DNA of 64,000 bases from Serpula lacrymans var. lacrymans S7.9 (lineage: Eukaryota > Basidiomycota > Agaricomycetes > Boletales > Serpulaceae), in NCBI RefSeq assembly GCF_000218685.1, contig NW_006763295.1, positions 558,001 through 622,000 of the forward strand, written 5' to 3'. The first letter of the stretch is position 1. Each line of letters begins with the position of its first letter. This document shows, in pieces, positions 54,592 to 64,000 of the stretch. The position numbers were made by a program, and so were the translations under genes. The notes under the pieces were generated by a model, which saw nothing but the letters and a program-made list of their open reading frames with translations, had not been told where the DNA came from and ran no database searches.

Positions 54592-56419
54592 TTAGCCACC
54601 AAATCGCGCGAGCCTTCTTCTGCGTATCTCGTCTAAGCTGATGCTCTCTTCTGTCACTGACTCCGAAGCTGCCGTACTCGTCTCTGCTTCTGACCTTGTC
54701 TCGTCCACCGTCTCTGCGTCTAACGCATTTGGAGCGGTGGCTTCGGATACTGGAACAGCCGTCCTGTGCAGGGGTGGGGTTGTTGGAATACTGAAACCCG
54801 GTGGAACGTCCTCTAAAGATGCTCTCAGAGCAGCTTGCAACTCCGCGTCGTCATCGTCATATACCGTGTGCGACAGCTCAGTATTTTGGCGGCTATATGT
54901 GGAGTGTGGTGGCTGATAATCCTCGTCCTCATCGTCGTGTTCCATGCCACTATCACCTTGGGCATGCGGTTGCGTCAGCTCTTGGGTACGACGCGACTCC
55001 GCTGTTGCACGCATCAGGTGCTCATCCGTATTTTCATGTACGCTTGGATGCCTAGTCCTCTCCATTCGGGCAATCTCCCCCTCGTATTGTTCGCGCAAGG
55101 CAATCTCCTGCTCACGTCGCATACGCTCCATAATTACACGATTACGTTCCATGCTTGCAGTAACTGGATCCACGTCTGCGTTACCAAATGGGTCCTGGCC
55201 AGCAGGTATACTGCTTCCTGCAGATCTGACTCCTGTACCTAAAGCAAATATTTTTTACATGAGTGAATTACATACAAGAAATTCGTCGTACTCAAAGGAG
55301 GTGGACTTAAGTGCGAAAAGGATAGCCCATGGGTAGACCCACCCATGAGGGAGGCCTGAAGTGCGGCTTGAAGCTCCATATCTTCGTCTTCGAAGCCTTC
55401 GATCCCTTTTAGATGCGATAACGAGGTGGCGGCAGATGTGTCGGCAGATGTGGATGAGAGAGGTAGATTAATAGACGAAGCGGAAGACGGCTCGGGGACA
55501 GTGGATGCGACTTCATCTGCATCGGTGCGAGGCAATGCAAGAGGAGCCGAAGGATCCACTTGTGTCACGACAAATACAGAATAGCCTGCACAAAAGTATA
55601 ACGGAACTGCTTATATAGTCACAACTTCTCGGAACAAACTTACCGTCACTTTCCGCTTGTTGCAAAAACACATCTAGATACAATCTACCTACCCATTGTG
55701 GGGAAGATTCGAAAGAGTTGAGATTGAACCAGTGGCCGTTTCCCGAATCAACAGTTGGGTCGGGATTTGCGGTTCCGAATCGCCGAATTGTATACCAGTG
55801 CTGGTTCTGATTTAAGATAAAAGCTAGCTGCGTGCTATATGATCGTCGTCAAAAGGTGAACGTGACGAGACAAGACAAGGCGTACTGTGGGTGCGATTGA
55901 TATGGTCGCATTTCTTCCGACCGCCAACGCACAAGGCTACGAATACATAAGCCCACTTCCATTATCATACAAGTGACTACAAACCTAAGACCCCAAATGT
56001 TCAAGGCGTGTTCTAGAACCTGAACAGAGAAAAATCCTGAAGAATGGTTTGACGGGTTCAGTATATTATTGGCCTGTATGGAATTTTACCTGTGTCATCC
56101 ATGTTCATACTCGTAACACTAGCATCGTGATCATAGTGACCTTCCAGAGTGTCTAGATTCCTAGCGATGTCCGACAGATCGGGTGTAGTAAACTATCGAA
56201 GGGGTGTTAGATTTTTGCAGGGTAGCACATCTCCATACACCAACATAATTCCCTTCTATATATGTTGAGAAATTTGTTAGTTCATCTCTTGTGTGCATAA
56301 AACATTAGACTGAGTAGCTTACGCATGAGTGAATTAAGGGCGTGCTGGGCACAAAGCATGGACCCAGCCTGCTGTTTTTCATGGTAAATCATGTCCTTCA
56401 AGCGCTCCAGTTCAACCAT
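54592..56419 (-). CDS. Ataxin-3-like Josephin deubiquitinase with UIMs
   Basis: Minus-strand exons 56419-56323, 56255-56245, 56192-56090, 56036-55985, 55936-55886, 55834-55644, 55585-55292 and 55238-54592; 481 aa. The Josephin domain has catalytic Cys in GSMLCAQHALNSL, His in NQNQHWYTIRRFG and a downstream Asn in HWFNLNSF. Two ubiquitin-interacting motifs follow: EDMELQAALQASL and DAELQAALRASLED. Between them is a charged coiled segment (MERMRREQEIALREQ). Ataxin-3 enzymes trim ubiquitin chains and work with p97/Cdc48. The second exon is only 11 bp (AAGGGAATTAT); it restores QGNY-FTTPDLSDIARN. The start is the first in-frame ATG; MIYHEKQ nine codons later is an alternative. Confidence 0.92.
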
Positions 56420-56708
56420 GTTGATATCTTTGAATCGTTGGCTTTGGTTGTAGTAGATCTAAATCGATGTGAGTGGAACCGACAAGTGATTGCGCTCTTG
56501 AACGTTTCGTTTTGTGGTAAATTGGGAGCACGCGCGTACAGGACACGCGTTAATTATGTAAGCGGACGTGACTGGTCATTTCGCTACTTTTGCTCAGAAC
56601 AGTTGCCCTCCGTCGTTCTGCCCAGCGAACAAGTTTCCTCGCTCGCTGCCATCCACAGCATCCAGCACAGAGTCAATAATGATTCTACGGCGACAGCTCA
56701 ACACTAAT
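56420..56708. promoter_or_regulatory. Divergent promoter of ataxin-3-like DUB and ATG27
   Basis: 289 bp between head-to-head start codons. A bidirectional promoter would couple a deubiquitinase to an autophagy factor. No TATA box was evident. Confidence 0.5.
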
Positions 56709-57840
56709 ATGACTCTCTTTCCCTTTCACCTTTTCGCCTTATTCCTCGTTCTCTCATCCGCACTCGTAGCCACGGCACAGGACAAGGAGTCAAATCCGTT
56801 CGACTGTCATGTCACTATAGATTCTCTCAAGTTTGACCTGACGGCACTCGCTGGTGTTCACACTGTATCACGTATACGCGAGACCCCGCCGACCTCGATG
56901 ATTGATCAGGTAAGGTTCAACTTGTGTGACGATCTGCAAACATTGGACGGTGTAGAGGAGGGGGACCAGGTACGTATTGCTGCCCCTGCATCTATCGTAC
57001 TTAGGCAGAAATGTTCCATTTTCTGTTTTCTTTGGATAGTGTCCATCAGGCACAAGGGCTTGTATGACGAAAACAAATAAGAAAGGGGATGATTCCGATC
57101 GAATAGTCGCTGTCATCCCCGTTGCCCAGAGCTCTCTACTTAAACCCGAAACGTCTGTAATCTCTTGTAGGTGACAGTCTTAAATGATATTGCTCATTAG
57201 AAATCTTTCCATGTCTTATCATAACTTATATGCTAGCACCCTCGGGCCTATCTCTCACGTTCCACGGCTCGTCATACCCCAACACAACATCCCCTCCTTC
57301 AATACCTCAATCCCTCAAACTTTCGCTTTTCTGTGCAAGCTCTTTAGGCGAGCCAGCGTTTTCCTCGTACAATGATGGTCAAGTCCAAGTTGACTGGAGT
57401 GCGCCATCGGGATGCAGTTCAACGGCGGATGATAAAGAACCGTCACCCGGTAATGACGACGAGGACAAGAAGGAGAAGGAAGAGCCGCAGGAGAGCGTGG
57501 GTAGTGGACTCGGATTTTTCTTCTTGGTGTAAGTGGTTGTCTACTAGGTCAATGGGTGGTTGACTCAAATAGGCGACACAGATTGCTACTAGCATTCATT
57601 GCTTACTTCGCATTGGGTGCCTACTATAAATACTCGACGTATGGCGCGCGTGGCGCAGACCTTATTCCGTAAGTGATATTTGCTTTCTAGTTATTCCAGC
57701 ATGTATGTTAACTTGGTCATTCTACCAGACACCGAGACTTTTGGAAAGAAGTACCTTATATGCTTCAAGATGTTGTTTCTCACCTCTGCTCGGCCGTGCG
57801 ACCACGTCGCTCATCCCGAGGCGGTTACATAGCCGTGTGA
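56709..57840 (+). CDS. ATG27: Autophagy-related protein 27
   Basis: Exons 56709-56969, 57040-57166, 57237-57528, 57582-57668 and 57729-57840; 292 aa. A signal peptide (MTLFPFHLFALFLVLSSALV) is followed by a mannose-6-phosphate-receptor-homology lumenal domain with Cys pairs (NPFDCHVTIDSLKFDL, RFNLCDDLQ). An acidic-basic linker precedes a TM helix (FFFLVLLLAFIAYFALGAYY). The short tail has DLIPHRDFWKEVPYMLQD and ends GGYIAV, the Atg27 C-terminal sorting region. Atg27 is a type I membrane protein that helps Atg9 vesicle traffic. An in-frame Met at 56679 is a possible earlier start, but 56709 gives the better signal peptide. Confidence 0.93.
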
Positions 57841-58405
57841 TTTTGGTTTGTTATTCATGTAGCCACATAAATCGAGCTGGAAACATAGATTTGTTTGCTG
57901 GTAATGTGTGTAGAGAGGAGCTACGCGAACGTTTGGCCAATCGTGGGGTGTTCTGGTTAGTCTGGCGGTGAATAACACATGACCGAGCATATTTGTTTCT
58001 CTCTCTTTTCGTAACGACTGGACCACTACTGGATGCGTATGCAGACTGGATTTGATTGATATTTGCAGCAATACGATACATTGTCCCGAGTCATCCTAGT
58101 AAAAATTTAATCTGCGCTATTCGACAACATTGTTGGTTTTTTTGAATATATGCCCTGTCATAGGCTAATTGGATTCAGTTGATTTCTTCAACGTTCTGCC
58201 TTAGCTCGTGGATGAAAGTCATTGACAATGCTATGGCGTTATAATCTGCTATAATTTCTGGCCTTTAGCCGAAGTCAGTTGTTTAAGCGCTTGAACATCA
58301 CAGCGTGACCGAGTCGCCATAAGCCATATCACACGAGACGCGACTGTCTTTCATTGGCAAGAGAGGTACATCTACATCTACTTAGGGGGTCGTAGGATTA
58401 TATAC
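57841..58405. other. Intergenic region
   Basis: 565 bp with no gene seen. It includes the ATG27 3' end and the upstream region of the next gene (TATATACATGG directly at its start). Confidence 0.4.
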
Positions 58406-60232
58406 ATGGCGAAGAGAAAGTGGTATGTTGTGATTGTTGGCACTATCCCTGGCGTCTACACAACATGGTGCGTCCTTTATACCTACCATTTGAAGCGCAA
58501 TCTCAGCGGCATTCTTTTTCTTTCTTTTCCCCAATGACATTCGACATATTCTTTCCAGGACGGAGGCTGCAACTAAGGTAGCTGCAGTACCTGGCGCAAT
58601 TCACCAAAGTTTCCCCACTGATGAAGAGGCGCGTCGTGCATTTGAGAGGGCACTAGCTGCAGGAGAAGTGCGTGCTGTACCTGCCAATGTACCGCCACGT
58701 TCACCTGTCCCTGCTGTCAATGGAAGAAGTCAAGCGGTTATAAGTGGAGGATCCACCCACAGTGCTAGGTCAACAGTGCCCGGTTCTCGTGAGTTTGGTC
58801 GGAGCCGGAGTGAACAGTCAGTCGCAAGTACCGGGTTTCCTCGCACGGCAAGAATGAACATCAACAATTCTGAGCGTGATCGTCGAAGAGAAAGAGGCGT
58901 ACAAGAACCTACTCAATCAGCACCCCCATCACCTCGTACTCCAACACGCAGTCCCGCCCATAATACGCATCTTGTTTCCGTTCGGGCACCCATTTTCAAC
59001 CCGGTTCAAACGCGTCGTGCATATGTGGGTAGCCCCCTCCCAACTACACATAGGCTGCTTCGACCCTCAAGCCCGCAGGATGTGGATATGTCTATATCCT
59101 CATCACCCGAAACAGGTGTCACACAGATAGAGCCATCAGTGCTTAGTCCCTTGTGCCGCCTGTAATAACGTCGCCCCGGGTTTCGGTAGTGATTGGCCCT
59201 TCGTATCCAGATTGGCCTGCATCTGATATTGACATGGCTGAACACGTGGGCGCGTCTCAGCGCGCGCCATTGGAAAGTATGTTTCGTGGGGATGACATCA
59301 AGGGACCGTCTTCCCGGAGATCTTCACCCTCCAAAAAGGTTACCGAGTGGGCTGACTCACTGTCTGACTCGGCTGAAGATGACAGATTCTGGATACCGGG
59401 AGATCATGACATGGAGAGTGTCTCTGTCAGAAGGAGTGCACGGCATCAGTCAAGAGGGAAGGGAAGGGAAATGCCTATCAAAATAGAAAGCCGCGATGAA
59501 CTCACCTACGGTCAGGCAAGCACGCCTGGTCCGGCACGACAAAAATCACGCACAGCAAGCGTGTCTCCACATCTCCGCCCCCTCCCCCGCGAATATCCCG
59601 AAAACATTTTCCATCACAGTTCCCCTCCTCAGGCCTCTGCACCAGCAGACGGCCCTTCTTTGGACGCATCACCGCGCTCGCACTCGGCTGCTCTCCAGTA
59701 CAAGTTCGCCAACGAATATGCGCATGCGTATGCCACCGTATACGCACACTTTGCCACGTTCGGTGGTCCCGTTGGCGCAGGTGTCCTCCCTACAAGCCTC
59801 AGCGCGTCACTGGGTGAATTCAACACGCGAATGCACGGTTCGCAACCCGACCGAATGTTCGACCCGCAAGCAAGTCAAGGTTCGCCGTCAGGTACTCCGA
59901 GTCGTAGCCCCGTCGACCACCAACCTGAATGTTCTTGTTCTTGTGCGCGCAATTTGTCGCCCTTCCCTGAGTTTTCGCCGTTGCATGTCCGGCCTTTGTC
60001 TGTAGATCCACAAGGAGACCCGCGATCGCCATTTTCAAAGAAGACCTTTGTACCTTTACCTTTGAGTCCGTAAGTTGTCGATATGTATAGCCCATGTTCA
60101 TTCCATGACGCGTAGACTCAATGAATTTACATATACAGGTCTTCAGTAATTGGCCGCCCGTCTCCTCACATGCATCTTGATGCCTTGCGAGAACCTCAGC
60201 TTGAAAGTATAAGCGCGCTACTCAGTCATTAA
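58406..60232 (+). CDS. RNase HI N-terminal (hybrid-binding) domain protein with disordered tail
   Basis: Exon 1 58406-58467 joins exon 2 from 58559. The first 55 residues (KWYVVIVGTIPGVYTTWTEA ... GAIHQSFPTDEEARRAFERA) form the caulimovirus-VI/RNase HI N-terminal fold that binds RNA-DNA hybrid or dsRNA. No RNase H catalytic domain follows; the rest is Ser/Pro/Arg-rich and low-complexity. The frame stops at 59165, but the overlapping frame from about 59145 (PPVITSPRVSVVIGP) is open to 60073 and then joins 60140-60232 by GTAAGT-ACAG. The link between the halves needs an intron, such as one with donor GTGGAT near 59080 and acceptor CTTAG near 59144, or a frameshift. Function unknown. Confidence 0.65.
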
Positions 60233-60773
60233 GACGAGCCGCCAAGAAATCCACGGTGATGCCCTCTGCGAGGACGTGAATGGTGTGATGTTGGCTGTAT
60301 TTCTTGGAGATGACCGTGGCCGTGCTTTTCGAAACGTTGCGGGGGTGAGTATATCTTAAAATGAAGTGGTTGTCTTGTCTCAACAGTCGTTGATTTAGTA
60401 CGTATTAACCTTGTATATTGATGTAACAATGACGTTCTATGTCCAACATTGTTCAATGTTGTAATACTTTCTTGCCAGTTGCCGTGGATCTGATTCAGAG
60501 CGCCTTTGTGTTGAAACGGGTGGTTCTTGTCTGGCAACCACGTGTCAGGTGGACAAACATACAAATTTTGCATTGATCAATCCGAGCACGACGAGCGATG
60601 GGTATGAAGAATAACGATGAATTCTTTTGATGTCCTCCTTATATTTATATTCCTCGCTCGAGTCATGGTAAAAGTAAACTAACCTAATGCTGAGTCAGTT
60701 GTTGTGACACCGTGTGACGAGAATATGGGTGGAGTAAACAAGGCCCAATAACGCGTTCTCGTTCTGCGCATCG

Positions 60774-62022
60774 ATGGCTTCCCCTCCATCCTCTTTTTCA
60801 ATCGCCTCTGGTTCCCATCTTTTATCCGAGTCTCCTCTTTTGCATGCATCTTTATCGTCGGACACTGGCCCAGGTGGTGCCGACCTCTCTCTTTCTGAGC
60901 TTTCTTTGAACGACAGACCAAGACACGGAGGACGTGTTGAAAAGCCGTTCAGGTTCAGCTTACTTGCACCCCCAGCCCAATACGATGATGACTCGATACT
61001 CTCTGAATTTGAAGCGGGGGGTAGTCTTCATTCTCCCACTGGCGATGGCGAAGAACAAGAAGATGAAGGTGTAGTGGAGCAAGATCATGATACCGTGCTT
61101 GCCAGGATGCACGAAGAGAAACTCAAGAACGACTTGATAGTTTTGAGACACATGAACTCTTCTTTTGCTTTGTTTAATGATGCGTTGCGAGCCACACAAA
61201 CCGGAACTGAGGTGTGTTGCTTTCATCCACATTAAGAATCTAATGTAAAAGTTAACATTGCTGCCTGGTATTCAGCAAGTTGCAGTACAACTCACTCAAA
61301 CTAACGCATTGCTCGATAAATACGTCAATATACTTGCGAAGTCGGAGATGGTCACAAAATTGATACTCGATGAGCGATGGGAGGGCGCCGAAGCAGTGAG
61401 TATTCTTACTTGCTTGCTTAAATTGTTTTCTTCCCTTCTAGCATTTTGTACTGTTGGCTGGTCCTTGGGATTCTTTGTTGACCTTTCGAAACTAAAATAA
61501 TTACTGACGTGATCAACCAGGATGAAGAACTCCTCGAGCATGAGCGGCGTGAAATTCGTGAGCGTGCTAAACGAGAAGCTGAAGAACGAGAAAGACGCGA
61601 AGCCGATGAACAGGCACGTCGCGAAGCAGAGGAAATTGTGCGCCTTGAACAAGAGGAACGCGAACGTCTCGATCGTGAGAGGAAAGAACGGGGTAAACCA
61701 GGTTCCTCTTCCCGGGCACGGGGAAGTACGAGTGGCGTTAGCGTTGGTAGCGGTGTGCGAGGTGTGAGAGGGACAAGAGCGACTGCTATGGCTATGCGTG
61801 GTGGAAGAGGCATACCACGGGCAGGTAAGCATTCATGTTTGAACCTGTCACATTAGGTATGTTAATAGTGTCTATTCGGCCGTTAATCTTATAGCGCCAA
61901 CAGGGACTACGGCAAGCCGTACACGCTCAACTAGCGCTGCTGGGAGCATTGGTGGGATGTGGCCAGGTTCATCCACGTCGATACGAGCGACCACAACACG
62001 GAATCCTGCACGGAGAAGTTGA
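60774..62022 (+). CDS. DUO1: DASH complex subunit Duo1
   Basis: Exons 60774-61211, 61276-61395, 61521-61824 and 61895-62022; 329 aa. The Duo1 core is LKNDLIVLRHMNSSFALFND followed across the first intron by QVAVQLTQTNALLDKYVNIL. After it comes a highly charged Glu/Arg coiled coil (about residues 190-245) and a Gly/Arg-rich basic C-terminus (RGGRGIPRA, NPARRS). The DASH/Dam1 complex couples kinetochores to microtubule plus ends in fungi. A basic tail could contact microtubules. The length exceeds the yeast protein because of the N- and C-terminal extensions. Confidence 0.9.
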
Positions 62023-63085
62023 TTTCTTGGCGTTGATTCTATCTTAATCATTCAACCGATCTACAAGTCAACTTCTCTAGTATATATGACCTCTGGATTC
62101 AGATGCTTGTCCTCTGATATTCGGATGCGATGCAACTGAGCCGTCCACTTGACATAGATATGAAGAAGTCGTGCTGCCAAGGTGCTTCATACACGTGTTG
62201 GACCTATCCAATGTCTTCTCAGTCAACATCACCTGCCAAGTCCTGCGCGCTCTTTCGTGCATGGGGCCCGGGGTATATGAATCCCGACTCTATCGTGGCA
62301 CATCCGTGCAACTTGGTACTCCTGGAGACGCTCTGTACTGAATTTGCATATTGCTACTATTGGAGTGCTGAGTGCTGTGGAAACAGCTGATGGAAATCAC
62401 CCTGCTTCTGTGACCTTTGGACTCGATGTCTGGTGGTTCTGGACTTCTTGAAGCAGGGTAGGATAGAAGGTGTGGTGGTCCGGAAATTGTTGATTATACG
62501 TCCCGATAATGTCACGTTCATCCCTCGTATTATCATACAATCATGATATCTTCCGAAGTCATTATCAACCAATAGACATTTGTGCCAAGTCAACAACACA
62601 GCAGGTTGCTCCACATAACGTACACTGCTTCTGAATGGCTAGCCCTTATTCAGACCGTCACGAGCAAACAATAAACCAGTCATTTCGAAAGAACCCTCGA
62701 GGTCATCGCGCAAACGGGGTATCATAAAAGCATCGACTTGAACATGTATTCGACTAAGCTGAAAGCTATCTGTTACATGCACAAGCTACAACCAAATCAA
62801 ACAGCAAGGTGTGGGGTAGGAGTCGGATAAGGTAGATCAAAAGGAAAGCGGAGGAAGAAAGGGTTAAGGGGGTGATGTGTAATGTGTTCAAAGTACGTCA
62901 GTAACTGTACAACACAAAAAGTCCAGAGCGTCCATGCGCAAAAAGTCCAATGTCCAGTGCAAAAGTAAAGTCCGAGTGCAATTGTTCGTGTCATGATGAA
63001 GAATGTCCTTCCCTTTTGTATCTTTTCTCTTTGTTACTAATCAACGAGGAAGCCATAGTCCACAAATGTCGTTGTGCTTATTGCC
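62023..63085. other. Intergenic region
   Basis: About 1.06 kb between convergent genes (DUO1 and the Kre9-like gene). No coding frame with family features was seen; the sequence presumably holds the two 3' UTRs. Confidence 0.45.
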
Positions 63086-63559
63086 TCAATCGGAGCTAGA
63101 GGCAGCAGCGATAGCAAACACCCCACTCCAGTCACCAGAGTCACCGAACACTAATTAGGCAAAGAATGTCAGCATAATCCGAGTGCAGAAAAAACATTAA
63201 AGTCAATACTCACGAACGATACGGTAATCACTGCCTGGAGTAACATCAGGCACCGTCACCTCTTGAGAACCGGCCAGCATAGAAAAGTTAGATGCCAAGG
63301 TCGGGTTAAGGAGGGTGTCGTTTCCTTGACGGAGATAGATGTTCCCCCGAGGGTTACTTATCTGCGCTGGGGGGTTTGTGGTGTTCCAGGTGACGTTGTA
63401 AGTCTGTCCAACCGTCCAAACGGTGGCATTATTTGGGCTGATAACGGGTGGCACATACACGTCTCGCTTAGCAGAAACGCGGGTAGGCAGGGCAAGAGCA
63501 AAGGAGAAGAAAGTGGACAAGAAGAAGAAAAGGGCGAAGACAGAGGTTTTGGAGATCAT
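63086..63559 (-). CDS. Small secreted Kre9/Knh-domain glycoprotein
   Basis: Minus-strand exons 63559-63214 and 63150-63086; 136 aa. A signal peptide (MISKTSVFALFFFLSTFFSF, then ALALP) is followed by a Kre9/Knh-type beta-sandwich domain: WTVGQTYNVTWNTTNPPAQI, GNIYLRQGNDTLLNP, VTVPDVTPGSDYRIVLFGDSG. Several N-glycosylation sequons are present. The C-terminus is a short Ala/Ser run (FAIAAASSSD) without a clear GPI signal, so secretion or cell-wall retention is likely. Such proteins are linked to beta-1,6-glucan and wall organisation. Confidence 0.85.
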
Positions 63560-63659
63560 CGTGACTGAAAAAGTGTGGGTGGTCGTGAGGAAGATTCGTC
63601 AGTAGTAGTGGTAGTAAGAGATGATGAGGGACGACAAGGAACAAAAAGAAGAAAAAGAA

Positions 63660-63680
63660 GGGTCCTTATATACCTTCCTA
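63660..63680 (-). promoter_or_regulatory. TATA box of the Kre9-like gene
   Basis: GGTATATAAGGACCC on the minus strand, about 110 bp upstream of the start codon at 63559, with a pyrimidine-rich stretch between. Confidence 0.65.
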
Positions 63681-64000
63681 GTATAACGTTAGCATAGCTA
63701 AATCTGAAAATGCATGTCCAAAGGGAGACCAACCTGCGCCGCCTCGTGGACCTGCTAAAAGCCACTGAGTGGCTGCCTTTGGAACTTCCTGAATGAACGC
63801 CACTAATAGAGGTGACCTGAGTTACCCGCCGCAGGCGTTTGTTAGAAAATCGACGGCCCTAAATTAGTCACACTTAGAGGGCATAATGGGCATTCCCTAA
63901 ATTGCTGAACGTGCCGAAGGGTCTGTGGGGTTCGAGAGCTGCCTTGCCTCCCATTGCAGTGCCCTCGATCATCCCTGAAATAACACCGAACGCATCGGGA
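63681..64000. other. Upstream region to window end
   Basis: Upstream region of the Kre9-like gene; no further gene is supported before the window ends. Confidence 0.4.

Overview
The window looks like nuclear DNA of a mushroom-forming basidiomycete (Agaricomycetes). Genes are dense and broken by many 45-65 bp GT-AG (occasionally GC-AG) introns. The gene content is typically fungal: PBS2-type MAPKK, Duo1 of the DASH complex, Atg27, Hsp12, Kre9/Knh-like protein, NB-ARC/TPR NLR, and a Helitron with a fused Rep-Pif1 protein. Splice sites were assigned by eye, by keeping frame and family motifs continuous. No search was run.

Layout. (i) 1-4841: nested Ty3/gypsy remnants, a solo LTR and copy A of a 1.8 kb LTR-like repeat. 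(ii) 4842-11349: host genes: an NLR with ten near-identical TPR units, a Ubl-BAG cochaperone, and a divergently transcribed PBS2-like MAPKK. (iii) 11350-32384: a transposon-rich block. It holds a decayed autonomous Helitron split by a solo LTR, an F-box/nucleotidyltransferase-like pseudogene, and two essentially identical 1810 bp repeats (B and C) in inverted orientation. Several unrecognised gene remnants lie between B and C. A gypsy gag+LTR fragment, a Copia fragment and a degenerate repeat copy D follow. (iv) 32385-39656: one Ty3 chromovirus with both LTRs, a perfect target duplication, a self-priming-type primer site, a gag/pol -1 slippery site and a chromodomain, invaded by a second solo LTR. 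(v) 39657-64000: a compact array of host genes: MDR oxidoreductase, RPB3, TBC RabGAP, allantoinase, class III aminotransferase, TM-RING E3, Hsp12, ataxin-3/Josephin DUB, ATG27, an RNase HI N-terminal-domain protein, DUO1 and a Kre9-like secreted protein.

The genes show some themes but no operon-like system. NLR, BAG, PBS2, Hsp12, RING E3, ataxin-3 and Atg27 all concern stress, proteostasis or autophagy. Three pairs are head-to-head and could share promoters (BAG/PBS2, RabGAP/allantoinase, ataxin-3/ATG27). Allantoinase and a mitochondrial-type class III aminotransferase are adjacent and both serve nitrogen catabolism.

The most unusual observations are these. The exon ending at 20199 continues in frame on the minus strand at 27006, so repeats B and C appear to mark an LTR-mediated inversion that split a gene. 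The 1.8 kb LTR-like repeat carries an ORF of about 245 codons, upstream of its TATA box, whose frame is kept in diverged copies. The chromovirus primer site pairs with a sequence inside its own LTR, and its stop codons look like C-to-T damage. RPB3 has a Trp-Gly-rich, AGO-hook-like tail. The NLR repeat array shows recent internal duplication.
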